A DNA stretch of 64,000 bases from Abelmoschus esculentus (Eukaryota > Streptophyta > Magnoliopsida > Malvales > Malvaceae): contig JAUCBN010000043.1 of the NCBI GenBank assembly GCA_035048815.1, positions 4,467,001-4,531,000 of the forward strand, written 5' to 3'. This document shows, one piece after another, positions 1 through 9,625 of this stretch. Both the position numbers and the translations under genes were made by a program. The notes below the pieces were generated by a model that had not been told where the DNA came from, ran no database searches, and saw only the letters and a program-made list of their open reading frames with translations. Position 1 is the stretch's first letter; each line of letters begins with the position of its first letter.

Positions 1-592
1 GGAAGGTTGGATCGTATAATAAAATAGAAGATTTGGAATCTTTAAAGGGTATCTCTCTTCGTCCGCATAATAATTCAAATTGAATTATAATATCTTCAAT
101 AATAACAATTTATGATACGAGTATATATATGTCGGACACGAATTATCTGTGAGCATTAAAATAGACTTACTAGGAAACCCTAGTTTCTCCACAAGAAGGT
201 ATTTCATACACTTGATATCGTTTATACTTCCTTTGAGCTTGTAGCTACTCCCATGGTAATTCACTCTGCAAAGAAATGCTCTTTTTCTTCCGTGAGCCGA
301 AACAGGAGGTAAGGAAGGTTGCGGTTTCAAGCCGTTCGCATACGGATATCCATGCATCCCTGATGGCCAAACCGATGGATTTAAACAACGACGACATATT
401 TAGATACCGAAAACAAGCACATGAGACTAATATTAAAAATACAATGCTTAAACATTACCCGGTTCGGCCAGGTCGAACATTGATCGTGACGAGATTGGTA
501 AGGGTGTTATACTTGGAGCATCGAACGGCACATGCCTCAGGCGAAACCAACATGTAAACCCCGCATCCGCTACATCTCTCTCTTCTAGCCAT
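1..592 (-). pseudogene. Type I metacaspase, degraded tandem copy (5' part only)
   Basis: The first coding segment (592..459) begins MARRERCSGCG and has the LSD1-type zinc-finger spacing Cys7, Cys10, Cys25, but position 28, which is Cys in the intact neighbour, is Tyr (codon 511..509). The second segment (359..147) carries the start of the metacaspase core (GRKRAFLCRVNY, then KGSINDIKCMKYLL and SILMLT). Two splice problems are visible. Joining 459 to 359 does not keep frame. The donor after LT reads ACAG|AT (146-145), where the intact neighbour has ACAG|GT. A short peptide resembling the next exon (EERYPLKIP) follows at 60..34, and the catalytic His/Cys part would lie outside the window. Family knowledge: type I metacaspases are Arg/Lys-specific cysteine proteases involved in plant cell death. 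Lying next to an intact copy, it looks like a decayed tandem duplicate, though unusual splicing could rescue it. Confidence 0.7.
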
Positions 593-1510
593 CGTGTTCG
601 ATCAGCTGGTGAGCCTTTAAATTGCGGCGATGACCGGTGGAATTGGAACCGCCGAACCGTGAGCAGGAGTAGAGGCGAGGAAGCTAGATTTATATAATCT
701 CGTTCATCGTTTTAGAGGATAAATTTTCAATTTAACAAGGAAAAAATTTGGTGGAGAACCAGATTCAATTTCCTTTTCCCCCTTTCTGATAAGATTCGTC
801 GACTTGATTGTCACCCATAAAATTCTTTAAAACACAGCCGGATATTGAATATCAAGATTTAAATCACAATTATATTTTTCATGATTAATTATACACATTA
901 ATTTTTATCGAGATAATATTTATTATATTTACAGTCATAATAAATATAAATACGAGATAACTATGACACCATGATCAACTCAATTAGTATCTCTGCTATG
1001 CTGGAGAGGTCCAATCATGAACCGCGGTTTAATATAAATAGTCATATACTAATATTAACAGGAGGATTAGAATTTGAGCATATAATTAAATAAATTTAAT
1101 TTTTATATTTATAAATCTTATCAATTTAATCTTTAAATATGTTATTATCGTCCCCAAATCCAAGCATGACCAAAACGCTCGATTTTAATTAATAACTAAA
1201 ATAGAAACATACTAATAGTTGGATCATCAATTTAATCAGTCACATGCTTATTTTATCACATCTCTTTGAGAATGTCATTGTCCCGAAGTTCTTTTCCCGT
1301 GAATTTAGTATTTATATTTTTGAAATTTAAAAATAAATAAAGACATATTATTTATTAATAATTTGAATTCAAGCCAAACCAATTTAAATTTTTTTTAAAA
1401 AATTTATTGATCAAGATTTAATCCTTAATGATCAGTTTTATTAGTCAAACGAATAATACATTTTTTTACTGATGTAGAAACGTGCTCTTAGACTCGTTGC
1501 ACTTATGCCT

Positions 1511-1514
<4 letters not shown>

Positions 1515-1578
<64 letters not shown>
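1515..1578. repeat. (AAT)n microsatellite
   Basis: About 21 near-perfect AAT/TAA triplets, starting about 14 bases past the stop codon of the metacaspase gene, hence in its likely 3' UTR. Length is probably polymorphic. Confidence 0.95.
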
Positions 1579-1579
<1 letters not shown>

Positions 1580-1591
1580 TCTATTTTATAG

Positions 1592-4005
1592 TTATAGTGT
1601 AAATATTTGCTTATAAACTGGAAACCTATCGGAAGCTGAAAGCACCGGATTCTGCAGACATCCAAAACAAAACTAATGTCAGTCGTGTTTTAAACCTAAC
1701 ATTTAATTAATATATTAAAAAAATACATTTTATGTTAATATTTATATGTATAGCTAAACATTTAAATAGAATATAGGAAAAAAATTAACACGTTTACTCT
1801 TTTCAAATAATTTTATAAAATTATATAAAAAATAAAATTATTTATTAAGTTGGCGTGTCTTATATCGAGTAGAAATCTTCTACCTCTTTATCATGCATTC
1901 ATCCATATCTCCTGTTAAATTTTTTAAAAAAATTGAATTTTAAATCCCATAAAAGATACACCATACCCTTAATTCCTTAAACCCTAACCACAACCCCTAA
2001 CCTAGAATCCTAAACCCTCTAATTTAAAGCGGGGGCACGGATGGAGGTATGGAAAAGAGGTAAACGATTTACACCCCATTATATAAGGGTAAAAATTTTC
2101 TGCCTCTTTTTCTTGCCTTCATTTGTGTCTCTTGTTGAAATTTGTTAAAAAAATGAATTTAAAACCCTAACCCTAATTTTCTATATCCTAAACCTTATAC
2201 CCTACAACCTAAAAAATAACTCTAATTTCTTATATCTTAAACCCTAAACCCTACACCCTAAAAAATACATCCTACCCTTAATTTTCTAAACTCTAACCCT
2301 TAACCTTTAACCCTAAACCCTAAACCTCTAATTTAAAGTGAAAGAACGAATGGAGGCATGAGAAAGAGGTAGACGATTTACACCCCATTATATCATGTTA
2401 TTTTGAATTATTTAACGTTAATTAACTAATAATTTTATCCATAAAGTGATCATTCGTTGAAGATTGAATTATTTTAAAAAATAAAAAAATAAATGACTAT
2501 TCAATCAAATTTTAATTATTTTTTTATATTATATCATAAAATACCTATCGAACTTGACCTTAAAATTGTAAATTTTGCAGATATTCTACCTGCGTGAGAG
2601 GTGACTGAAGACTCATCCCGGCTGACTCCGCCAAGTATCCTCTTCGGTTCGCCACAAGAATTCGTTTTTCTATTTTGTCGAACAACTCTTCATAGGTTAT
2701 ATTTCTATATCCTCTTCGCAAAACCAGGTTTAAAAGGAACGTGAAGGCACCATGGAACTGAGAACATAGGGGGACAGTTTATAGAATTAGATTTAAATTT
2801 AAATATAAAAATAATCAAATAAAACTTGCACAAAAATTCTTACGAAAGTTTCAGCAGCAGTCTCTTGATCTTGACAAGCACTGATAGAATATGCTTTGCC
2901 ACCACCTGTTCGTTTCCTCTTTCCTGACGGAGGTTTGTTATCATACCAACATCCACTGTTAAAATTAGGATGAAGATAAGTTTCGTGTATATATATATAT
3001 ATATGTTTTATATTTATATCCTAACGCTTATATCGAATATATTATATCATATGCTTGAAATTTTTTGGCATTAGACTGAGTGTAACGTACTTACTCATGT
3101 ATATCGTAGATGTTCTCAAGATCGAGAATAGTACCACTGCAACAAGCATCAACAATGGCGTGAAGCGTGACATTTTCTGGCAATGGCTCCACAATAGTGG
3201 CATAAATGTCGTTATCTCGGATTAAGCCTTCTTTCAAATGATCAACGGGAACAATGGCTTCATCATGCTTATCATATTCATCGCCGTAGATGGCTTCCGG
3301 CACTTGTGTTCCGTGGCCGGCGTAATAGAAAACTAGCGAATCTCCCGGTCGACAGTCTCTGACCAGCCACTTCAACCAATACATAATGCTCGCCTTTGTT
3401 GGGATAAGTCGAGCATGAAATTGTTGCTCTATAATTTGGTGGCACATTATATTTTTTAAGTATAGAACTTAAATTTAAAATAATAATATTGAACCGATCA
3501 TCATAAATAATAAAATAAGAATATATTAAAAAAATTATTAATCACTATGTTATTTTATCATCTTATTTTTTATTATTTCCTTTTCATTAACACAAAAAGC
3601 TAAAAGAAAAATATTATATAATTTATTATATTAATAAAAAAAACAAGGGTGCAAGAAATTACCTGTGAGCTGTATAATATTATGCTCTTGGAATCCATAC
3701 ATTTGAATCAGCAAATCTTTCATGATCATTACATCGTTTACAGTCCCGTCGAGACTTGTCTCCTCCGTGTAATAACTCACACCGCACAGCACTGCTCGTT
3801 TCATTGGCCGCGGTGCACTCCACGACATGTCGGTAAGTGTCGGTACCGGCCACATAGTGTTAGGCTGTTGGGAAGACCAACATGATACTATCCTTGCTGT
3901 TGGATTCACATTTCTCTTACCGCAATACGGGCAATCGGCTATCCCGGAGTAGGCTGACACCGGGAACATCTGGCCGCAACGATAGCATGATAATTCTCTA
4001 TCCAT
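1592..4005 (-). CDS. Type I metacaspase (LSD1-finger cysteine protease), 5 exons
   Basis: Exons 4005..3663, 3428..3095, 2955..2844, 2757..2590 and 1651..1592 join in frame to 338 residues, with GT-AG introns throughout. Residues 7-28 form a CxxC...CxxC LSD1-type zinc finger, followed by a short linker. The caspase-like core starts near residue 70 (KRAVLCGVSYY). The catalytic dyad is visible: His153 in FYYAGHG and Cys210 in VDACCSGT. The C-terminal exon encodes NPVLSASDRFPVYKQIFTL, the usual end of plant type I metacaspases. Family role: calcium-dependent cleavage after Arg/Lys, with roles in hypersensitive cell death and proteostasis. It is slightly shorter than typical Arabidopsis relatives (about 360-420 aa), mainly in the linker. 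The fourth intron (2589..1652) holds a CCCTAAA-rich repeat, and an AAT microsatellite lies just beyond the stop. No lesion was seen, so it is likely functional. Confidence 0.9.
1855..2400 (+). repeat. Two tandem copies of a CCCTAAA-rich dispersed repeat, in an intron
   Basis: Two head-to-tail units (about 1855-2090 and 2088-2400) sit in the last metacaspase intron. Each starts with a TTCTACCTCTTT-like segment, continues with AAATTTGTTAAAAAAATGAA-like sequence, then interspersed CCCTAAA/CCCTAACC heptamers, and ends with a segment like AGACGATTTACACCCCATTA. A third, inverted copy lies at 23990-24240, so this is a dispersed repeat whose interior resembles telomere repeats, not a telomere. Confidence 0.75.
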
Positions 4006-4289
4006 CTCTCCTTATTGTTTACCTATTTGATCTTCTTCTAGCAATTGTTTATCCCCTTATACTCTTCCCTTTAGAAATGTTCCATCCCCACAAAGAAAGT
4101 CTTGGTGGAGAATCAGATTCAGTTTCCATGGAAGATTAGTATTGATTGGTTAGGTATAATGTGACATGTGAGAAATATAAAATGAAGGAAACGGATATTT
4201 GAATGGAATTGAAAACATTTTAGATATTCCAGTACAAATATATAAAGTCTGGTGGATCCTTTGATTTATAAAGAAAGCAAGGTTGGCAC

Positions 4290-5183
4290 TCGTTTTCATC
4301 TGATTCCTTCCACTATTTGCCACCTCCCTTCTGCTCGACTCCACAGTTGACAGTTGGCACACCCTCCAGCACCATTCGTGATCCGCAGTAACTTGGTCAT
4401 TACTCCCCTGCTTCACTCTCTCAACCTGTGGACTTTCTTTGCATTTCTCCACCTAGATTCTTTCCCTTTGGAACTGCTCGCCTTTTTCTCCTTCATTTCA
4501 TTTCTCCGGTCATCATCATCCTCGGAACTCGCACTCGAATCAGAAATTTCCGCATATGTATTATATTCATCATAAAACACTCATGGAGCAGACTTCTTGG
4601 TGATGTTTTGTTTTCCAGCATTCTTGTAGTCGGGGCAAGCAAAAATGGGTGAAATAGGTGACCAACTTAGAAAATTACCATCGCGTGCTATTGGCAAAAA
4701 AAACAGCAGCAAAAATGTGTTACTTCCATTCACCGGTGGCGTTCGTATCACAACTGAATGGAAAGCTGTCCTGCAGTTCTTAGCCTGACACCTTCGTGTG
4801 TAATCCTCGTACACCTTCGGATACTCATAGAGAACATAACAGTACGGACAAGCCATCCAGAAAGTAGGCCCTGGTGACTCAGTAGATTGACTAGCCTGAA
4901 TCGAGTAGGTATTCCAACTCACCAGTTGGCTATATGTTTGAACCGGTGGAGACGGTATCACAACCTCCCTAAAAGCTTTCCTGCAGTCTTTAGTCTGACT
5001 AGCCCGAATTGAATCAGTATCCTGAGTCGCACCAGTTGGCTCTTTCCAACTATAATGCTTAGTAGGAGCAGGAGTTGATGAGTGGTTAAACTGACTAGAT
5101 TGAATCGGCTCAGTTTGATTAAACTCGGTCTGATTAATCTGGTTTGCTCCAATAGGCTCGGATTGATTTATCTGGCTCGTCCG
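4290..5183 (-). pseudogene. DnaJ/DUF3444-type protein relic (zinc-ribbon region)
   Basis: Reading minus from 5183 the frame is open without a start codon. It gives a Gln/Asn/Thr-rich stretch (NQINQTEFNQTEP), then FWMACPYCYVLYEYPKVYED and RCQAKNCRTAFH, the zinc-ribbon typical of plant DnaJ proteins with a DUF3444 tail, then CPDYKNAGKQ. A TGA (about 4530) interrupts the same frame just before VFYDEYNTYAEISDSSASSE, an acidic segment also seen in this family, and the frame ends again near 4458, with similar coding content continuing in another frame to about 4290. The N-terminal J domain and the C-terminal DUF3444 domain are missing. The segment resembling CRKAFREVVIPSPPVQ is a weak echo of CRTAFHSVVIRTPPV downstream, suggesting an internal duplication. 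Not functional as read. Confidence 0.7.
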
Positions 5184-5394
5184 TTAGGCTCTGGCCAACT
5201 GATTCGGCTTTCCAAGCAATCAAATAATGACCAGATAAAGAAGCACTGGCACATACAAATAGCCACTTTCCTAAAAGTCAAAGGATGCATATTATGAACA
5301 TTTTGGAAACTGCACTTCATAAAGCAATGAATCTTTTCAACCCAAGAAAGAATTTTGCCGAGAAACCAACTCACCAAAATCAACCAACTCTGAT

Positions 5395-5550
5395 TCGTCG
5401 TTGGGATGGTCATGGTTAAGATGGCTGCACTATCAAGGACTCATTGTAATAAAATACAATCCAAAACGCCATTGATGCACTCGAACAAAGCTTTCTCCTT
5501 TCTCTGTCATCTGCAAATAAAATTAAAGTGAAAACCCATCACCCAAGTGA
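5395..5550. pseudogene. Rearranged fragment of the NXPE-like gene's 5' region
   Basis: Positions 5459-5515 match 11318-11375 closely in the same orientation (shared CCAAAACGCCATTGATGCAC and CATCTGCAAATAAAA). Positions 5395-5441 match about 11245-11300 in reverse orientation (TCCTTGATAGTGCA and CCATCCCAACGA after reverse complement). This is a short duplicate of the start of the neighbouring gene with an internal inversion. It has no coding capacity of its own. Confidence 0.75.
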
Positions 5551-5846
5551 AGACAGTGACATTATTGTAATAAAATAAAACTTATCTCAGTCTATTCAGC
5601 AATCAACTCAGTATTTTAACGTCCACGTCAGACTCCCGTTAATTTTTTAACGGTAGAGGACCACTTTATAACAAAACAATAATAGTCAATGGAACAATTT
5701 GTAACTTTTAATAGTCATAGAATATAAAAGATAACTAAGGTATAATCAAGGGACCATTTATGTAGTTTACCCTAGTATTTAATAGGGTAAACTATATGAA
5801 TACCCACAATATTATAGAGTTAATCCCGATTTAGTAATTACATTTT

Positions 5847-7166
5847 GGGTAAACTATTGTGCTAGTCACTTTTGTTTACTCTCAGTGCATTTTGTCACTG
5901 ATTTTGAAAAACGATCGGTAAGGTCACTATCGTTTTCGGGGTATAAAGTTTTGGTCACTCTAACATTAAATGCCGTTAAATATTGACGAAAATATGATCT
6001 AACATAATAAAAAAATGGTAAATTACTTAAATAACCCTTAAACTATTATTATACTTTTGTTTCATCTTTAATTTAACCCTAAAAAATTTAAAATTTTGTA
6101 TTTTTATCATCTTCCCAAAAAACCTCTAGCCCTAACCTAACTCTAACCCTAACCTTTATCCCCTTCAACCTGGTCAAGACTTTCACCAGAACTCTTCAAC
6201 CTGTAATTTGAATGCTTTTTCTTCACACTCATTCAACTTTGATCTTTAGAATTGCTTCATGTGAAGTGAAATGAAGTTTATCTTTTCATGTTATTAGTCA
6301 CATGATTCCTGGTTCAATAAGTCATTGAAGAAGCCCCTTTTTTTTCCAGCTCTTGTGGCTTTGAGCTCTTGAGACTTGCCGTGTCAATCTCTGTTGATTT
6401 TTGACCTTGTATCTATAAACAGTTTGTTTTATGATTAACCCTTTGTAAAATACTTTGCCTTTCTCTCTTGTCATTTCTTAAATCAAATCTGGTGGAAGCA
6501 AAGCCATGGGATTCAGTAATTCAAAATCTAGTGTAAGGTTTGATCAAACCTGCATACAGGACCCCAATGATAAAAAAGAACAGTGAAAACTCCAGACTAG
6601 AAGAATGTAAAAACAGCAAATGCATCAGAAAAACAATTGCATTACATGTTTGTAGCTGGAGCAAATTTAAGCATCATTATGGAGAAAAACTTTACATAGT
6701 TTTGGTTCCTACAAATGTTTTCAACATAATGTTATTGTCCCCGTTTAAACATGCATAGCCAGAAAGCCATATGCTTTTAACTAGAGAAATCCATATATGA
6801 AAGCAGAGCTAGATTGTTACTAAACCAAATGGCTAGACTCATGGCTTGACAAGGGGAAGATAGAGCCATGGGATAGGGTTAAGAGTTTTTTTTGAGGAAG
6901 ATGGTAAAAATATAAAGTTTTAAATTTTTAGGGTTAAATTAAAGATAAAATAAAAGTATAATAATAATAATTTAAGGACTATTTAAGTAATTTATTATTT
7001 TTTATTATGCTAAATCATCTTTTCGTCAATATTTAACGACATTTAACTTTGGAGTGACCAAAATTTTACACCCTAAAAACGATAGTGACCTTACTAATAT
7101 TTTTTAAAATCGGTGACTAAAAATATACTGAGGATAAACAAAAGTGACTAACGCAGTAGTTTACCC
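5847..7166. mobile_element. Mutator-like (MULE) element with long TIRs and 9-bp TSD
   Basis: Left arm (5847 to about 6140) and right arm (about 6880 to 7166) are imperfect inverted repeats of nearly 300 bp. The left end reads GGGTAAACTATTGTGCTAGT and the right end, reverse-complemented, GGGTAAACTACTGCGTTAGT. Flanks are TTACATTTT (5838-5846) and TTATATTTT (7167-7175), an 8-of-9 match expected of a MULE target duplication. The roughly 740-bp interior has no transposase-like frame; the longest frame (6540-6758) matches nothing I recognise. It is therefore non-autonomous, and the interior might be captured host sequence. Confidence 0.88.
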
Positions 7167-7369
7167 TTATATTTTTCTTCAAGGTAATCGATCTTTGTAT
7201 TATTAAAATGAATTTAATGTAATTATTTACTATTAAAATTTAACAATAAAATGATATAACAATTAAGAAAAAGAGAGGATTTTGTTTTTTCTGAGTGAAT
7301 TTCGTTTAATAAATAAATAAAATAAATAAAAGTTTTTCATTTTAAATCCCATCTCTGACAAAAAAAAAA

Positions 7370-7510
7370 CACGAATCATCTGATCTAATCGGTTAAAAAA
7401 ACAATTGTTATTTCTAGAGGTCACGAGTTTGAGCACTAATAATGTCAGTATAGTGATTGAGCGATCAATGTCTAAAGATTAAGAGTATACCAAACATATA
7501 CAACTGTAAT
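7370..7510 (+). mobile_element. tRNA-derived SINE, copy 1
   Basis: Begins CACGAATCATCTGATCTAAT (A-box-like region), contains GAGGTCACGAGTTTGAGCAC (B-box-like) and ends with the family tail AGAGTATACC...TGTAATTAC. The same order recurs at 52211-52369 (minus), 59278-59425 and 63764-63915, with fragments at 52660-52705 and 56452-57215. Confidence 0.75.
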
Positions 7511-7674
7511 TACCGTAAAAACAATTAAGAAAAAGAGAATAATTACTTATTTGACATTTTTTTCTTACACTTTCTACATTGAATTCTTAATATGTTGCAA
7601 AGCACTAGCAAAGTCGACAAATTTTTATTAAATTATTTTATTAAATTAAAAACATAAATTTATTATACCACATA

Positions 7675-8862
7675 TAAATAATTTAAATCTTTTAATAAGG
7701 TATTAACACGTGTTGATGCCGTTACCTAATTAAATAATTATTTTATTTTATTTATGTATAATTATATATTTTTGTTTATTTTATTCATGTATAATTATAT
7801 CTTATTATTTTTAACTATCTAGTTACTCCCTTAACAGATTCTAATGGTAAGTGATCACATTGAGTTCATTTTAATAGTGTGATTGTTTAATTACTTCGGA
7901 AAAAAAGTATGGTGATCAAATGGGGACTAAATGCATAATATGATCGTCATTTAGGTAGTTTATCCTATTAAAAATTCATTTATCAAACTCTAAATATTAA
8001 ACTTTAAACATTAAATATTTTTATCATATTTTAAATTTTTTAAAATATAATAAAAATTCATTTAATGAACCTTAAATGCTAAATCTCAGACCATAAATAT
8101 TAAAAATTAAGTGCTAAATAAATTTTAATTACAATTTTTTAAATTATAAAACTCAAATCCTAAATATTAAATTCTAAATATTAAATCCTAAAATCTAAGG
8201 GTTTAAACTTTAGAGTTTGTTAAATATATTTTTATTATAATTTTAAAAAATTAAATTATAATAAAAATTATTTAATATTTAGAATTTAATATTTAGGATT
8301 TGAGTTTTATAATTTGTTAAATAATTTTATTATAACTTAAAATTTTTAATTTATTATGTATAATGATTTAATTGATATTTTTTAATTAAATTAAAAAAAT
8401 TAATTTGATAATTATATATATAATTAAAAAATAAATATAAAAAAATAATGATACATATATATTAAAATTAGTGATTTACGTTGGTTTGAGTCCCTCAAGC
8501 AAAGATGGATTGATTTTTTTTTCTCCTCTGAGTAGGTTGTAGCATATAATTTGAGGAAGAAAATAATTTTATTAAATTAAATATAAATGATTAAAGTCTT
8601 CTAATAACATGTTGACGCATGTCATTATTTAATTAAATAATTTATTTATTTTATTAATTAGAAATTAGGACTAAAGTAAAAGAATGCATAAATAGAAGGA
8701 CCAAATATATAATTATACCATCTCCTTTTAACTGTCACACATGTGACCGCATTAAATCCATTTTAATAGAATGATCACTTAATTACTTCGAAAAAATAAT
8801 AATCAAATCGTAACTAAATTCATACCATAATGGTTATTTAGGTAATTTATTCTATCTAATAT
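7675..8862. repeat. Pair of about 300-bp direct repeats around an AT-rich palindrome
   Basis: 7675-7975 and 8570-8862 share order and wording: ACACGTGTTGATGCC versus GACGCATGTCATT, then TTAATTACTTCGGAAAAAA versus TTAATTACTTCGAAAAAAT, then TTTAGGTAGTTTATCCTAT versus TTTAGGTAATTTATTCTAT. The arms are diverged. No gag or pol frame lies between them. It may be two copies of one MITE; an LTR pair is less likely. Confidence 0.6.
8136..8322. repeat. Inverted repeat (hairpin-forming)
   Basis: The left arm (8136-8185, containing AAACTCAAATCCTAAATATT) is repeated in reverse complement at 8271-8322 (AATATTTAGGATTTGAGTTT). Arms of about 50 bp enclose about 85 bp. It lies between the two direct repeats. 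Confidence 0.75.
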
Positions 8863-9354
8863 TGTTTCGGATTAAATTAGTTTTTCTAAAAACATTAATT
8901 ATGTATTTTTATATATAATTTAGTGTAATTTTATGGCATTACCTACTATTTTAGTCTTCAAAATATATATTATCTAATTTTTTTTCCACATCTTATATAG
9001 TGTTCAAACCTAATCCAAACATAAACTAACCTCTATGCAATATTATAGGCAAATCCTTCACATGAAACATTATATTGGCCAATGTAGCTGGCAAATGAAG
9101 GTTAGATGACTCGAGCAATGATAATCGATGTTAAATAATCGGACTGTCGAAGCGAACCAGACAGGCGACGGCAACAAGCAATTCCATATGAAAATCCAAT
9201 CTAATGATCTACAGATGAATCAATAAACAAATAATGAATGCAGACTCAAAATAAATGTATTATTGTGCCTACAAGCACCACTTAAGCCATTGCCACCTGC
9301 AGTCAGGCGTTGCTGGTAGAGTCGATGAGACTACGGTGTTGTAGAGGCCGCTTT

Positions 9355-9625
9355 CGGAGAATCTCCACTGGGAAAATGATCTTAAAACCTCCTACTAGCA
9401 CTGGCTCTACTATCTTCCACAGAACAGTAGGCAGAACATCGCTTTCTGGGGGATCTGCGCTTGGAAAAGCGATCGTAAAACCGCCTAGCACTGGCTCTAC
9501 TATCTTCCACATAGAACAGTAAGCAGAACATCACTTTCAGGGGGATCTAAGCTTCAAAAAACGACCGTAAAACCTCCTAGCACAGGCTCTACTATGATGC
9601 ACATAGAACATTAAGCAGCACATGA
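9355..9625. repeat. Three 91-bp tandem repeat units across the NXPE-like stop codon
   Basis: The core GCACTGGCTCTACTATCTTC recurs at 9398, 9488 and (as GCACAGGCTCTACTATGATG) 9580, giving a period of about 90-92 bp, with matching AGAACAGTA.GCAGAACATC segments. The innermost unit includes the last codons and the stop (9594..9592) of the gene; the other two extend its 3' flank. The reading frames inside are by-products of the repeat. Confidence 0.9.

Noticed and set aside
131..150. AT-AC (U12-type) intron explaining the ACAG|AT donor of the first metacaspase copy
   Set aside because: The bases after AT (AATTCG) do not resemble the ATATCCTT consensus of U12 introns; loss of a normal GT donor is simpler.
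1515..1578. AAT triplet array as a CRISPR-like or functional repeat
   Set aside because: A plain microsatellite without spacers; CRISPR arrays do not occur in plant nuclear DNA.
1970..2340. CCCTAAA strings suggesting an interstitial telomere
   Set aside because: They are irregular, lie inside units with their own borders, and recur in inverted orientation at 23990-24240.
7675..8862. Direct repeats as the LTRs of a small retrotransposon
   Set aside because: They lack TG...CA ends, a primer-binding site and a polypurine tract, and each resembles a separate MITE copy.
9310..9522. Open frames on both strands with an internally repeated peptide
   Set aside because: They follow the 91-bp tandem repeat and have no start context, splice signal or family similarity.
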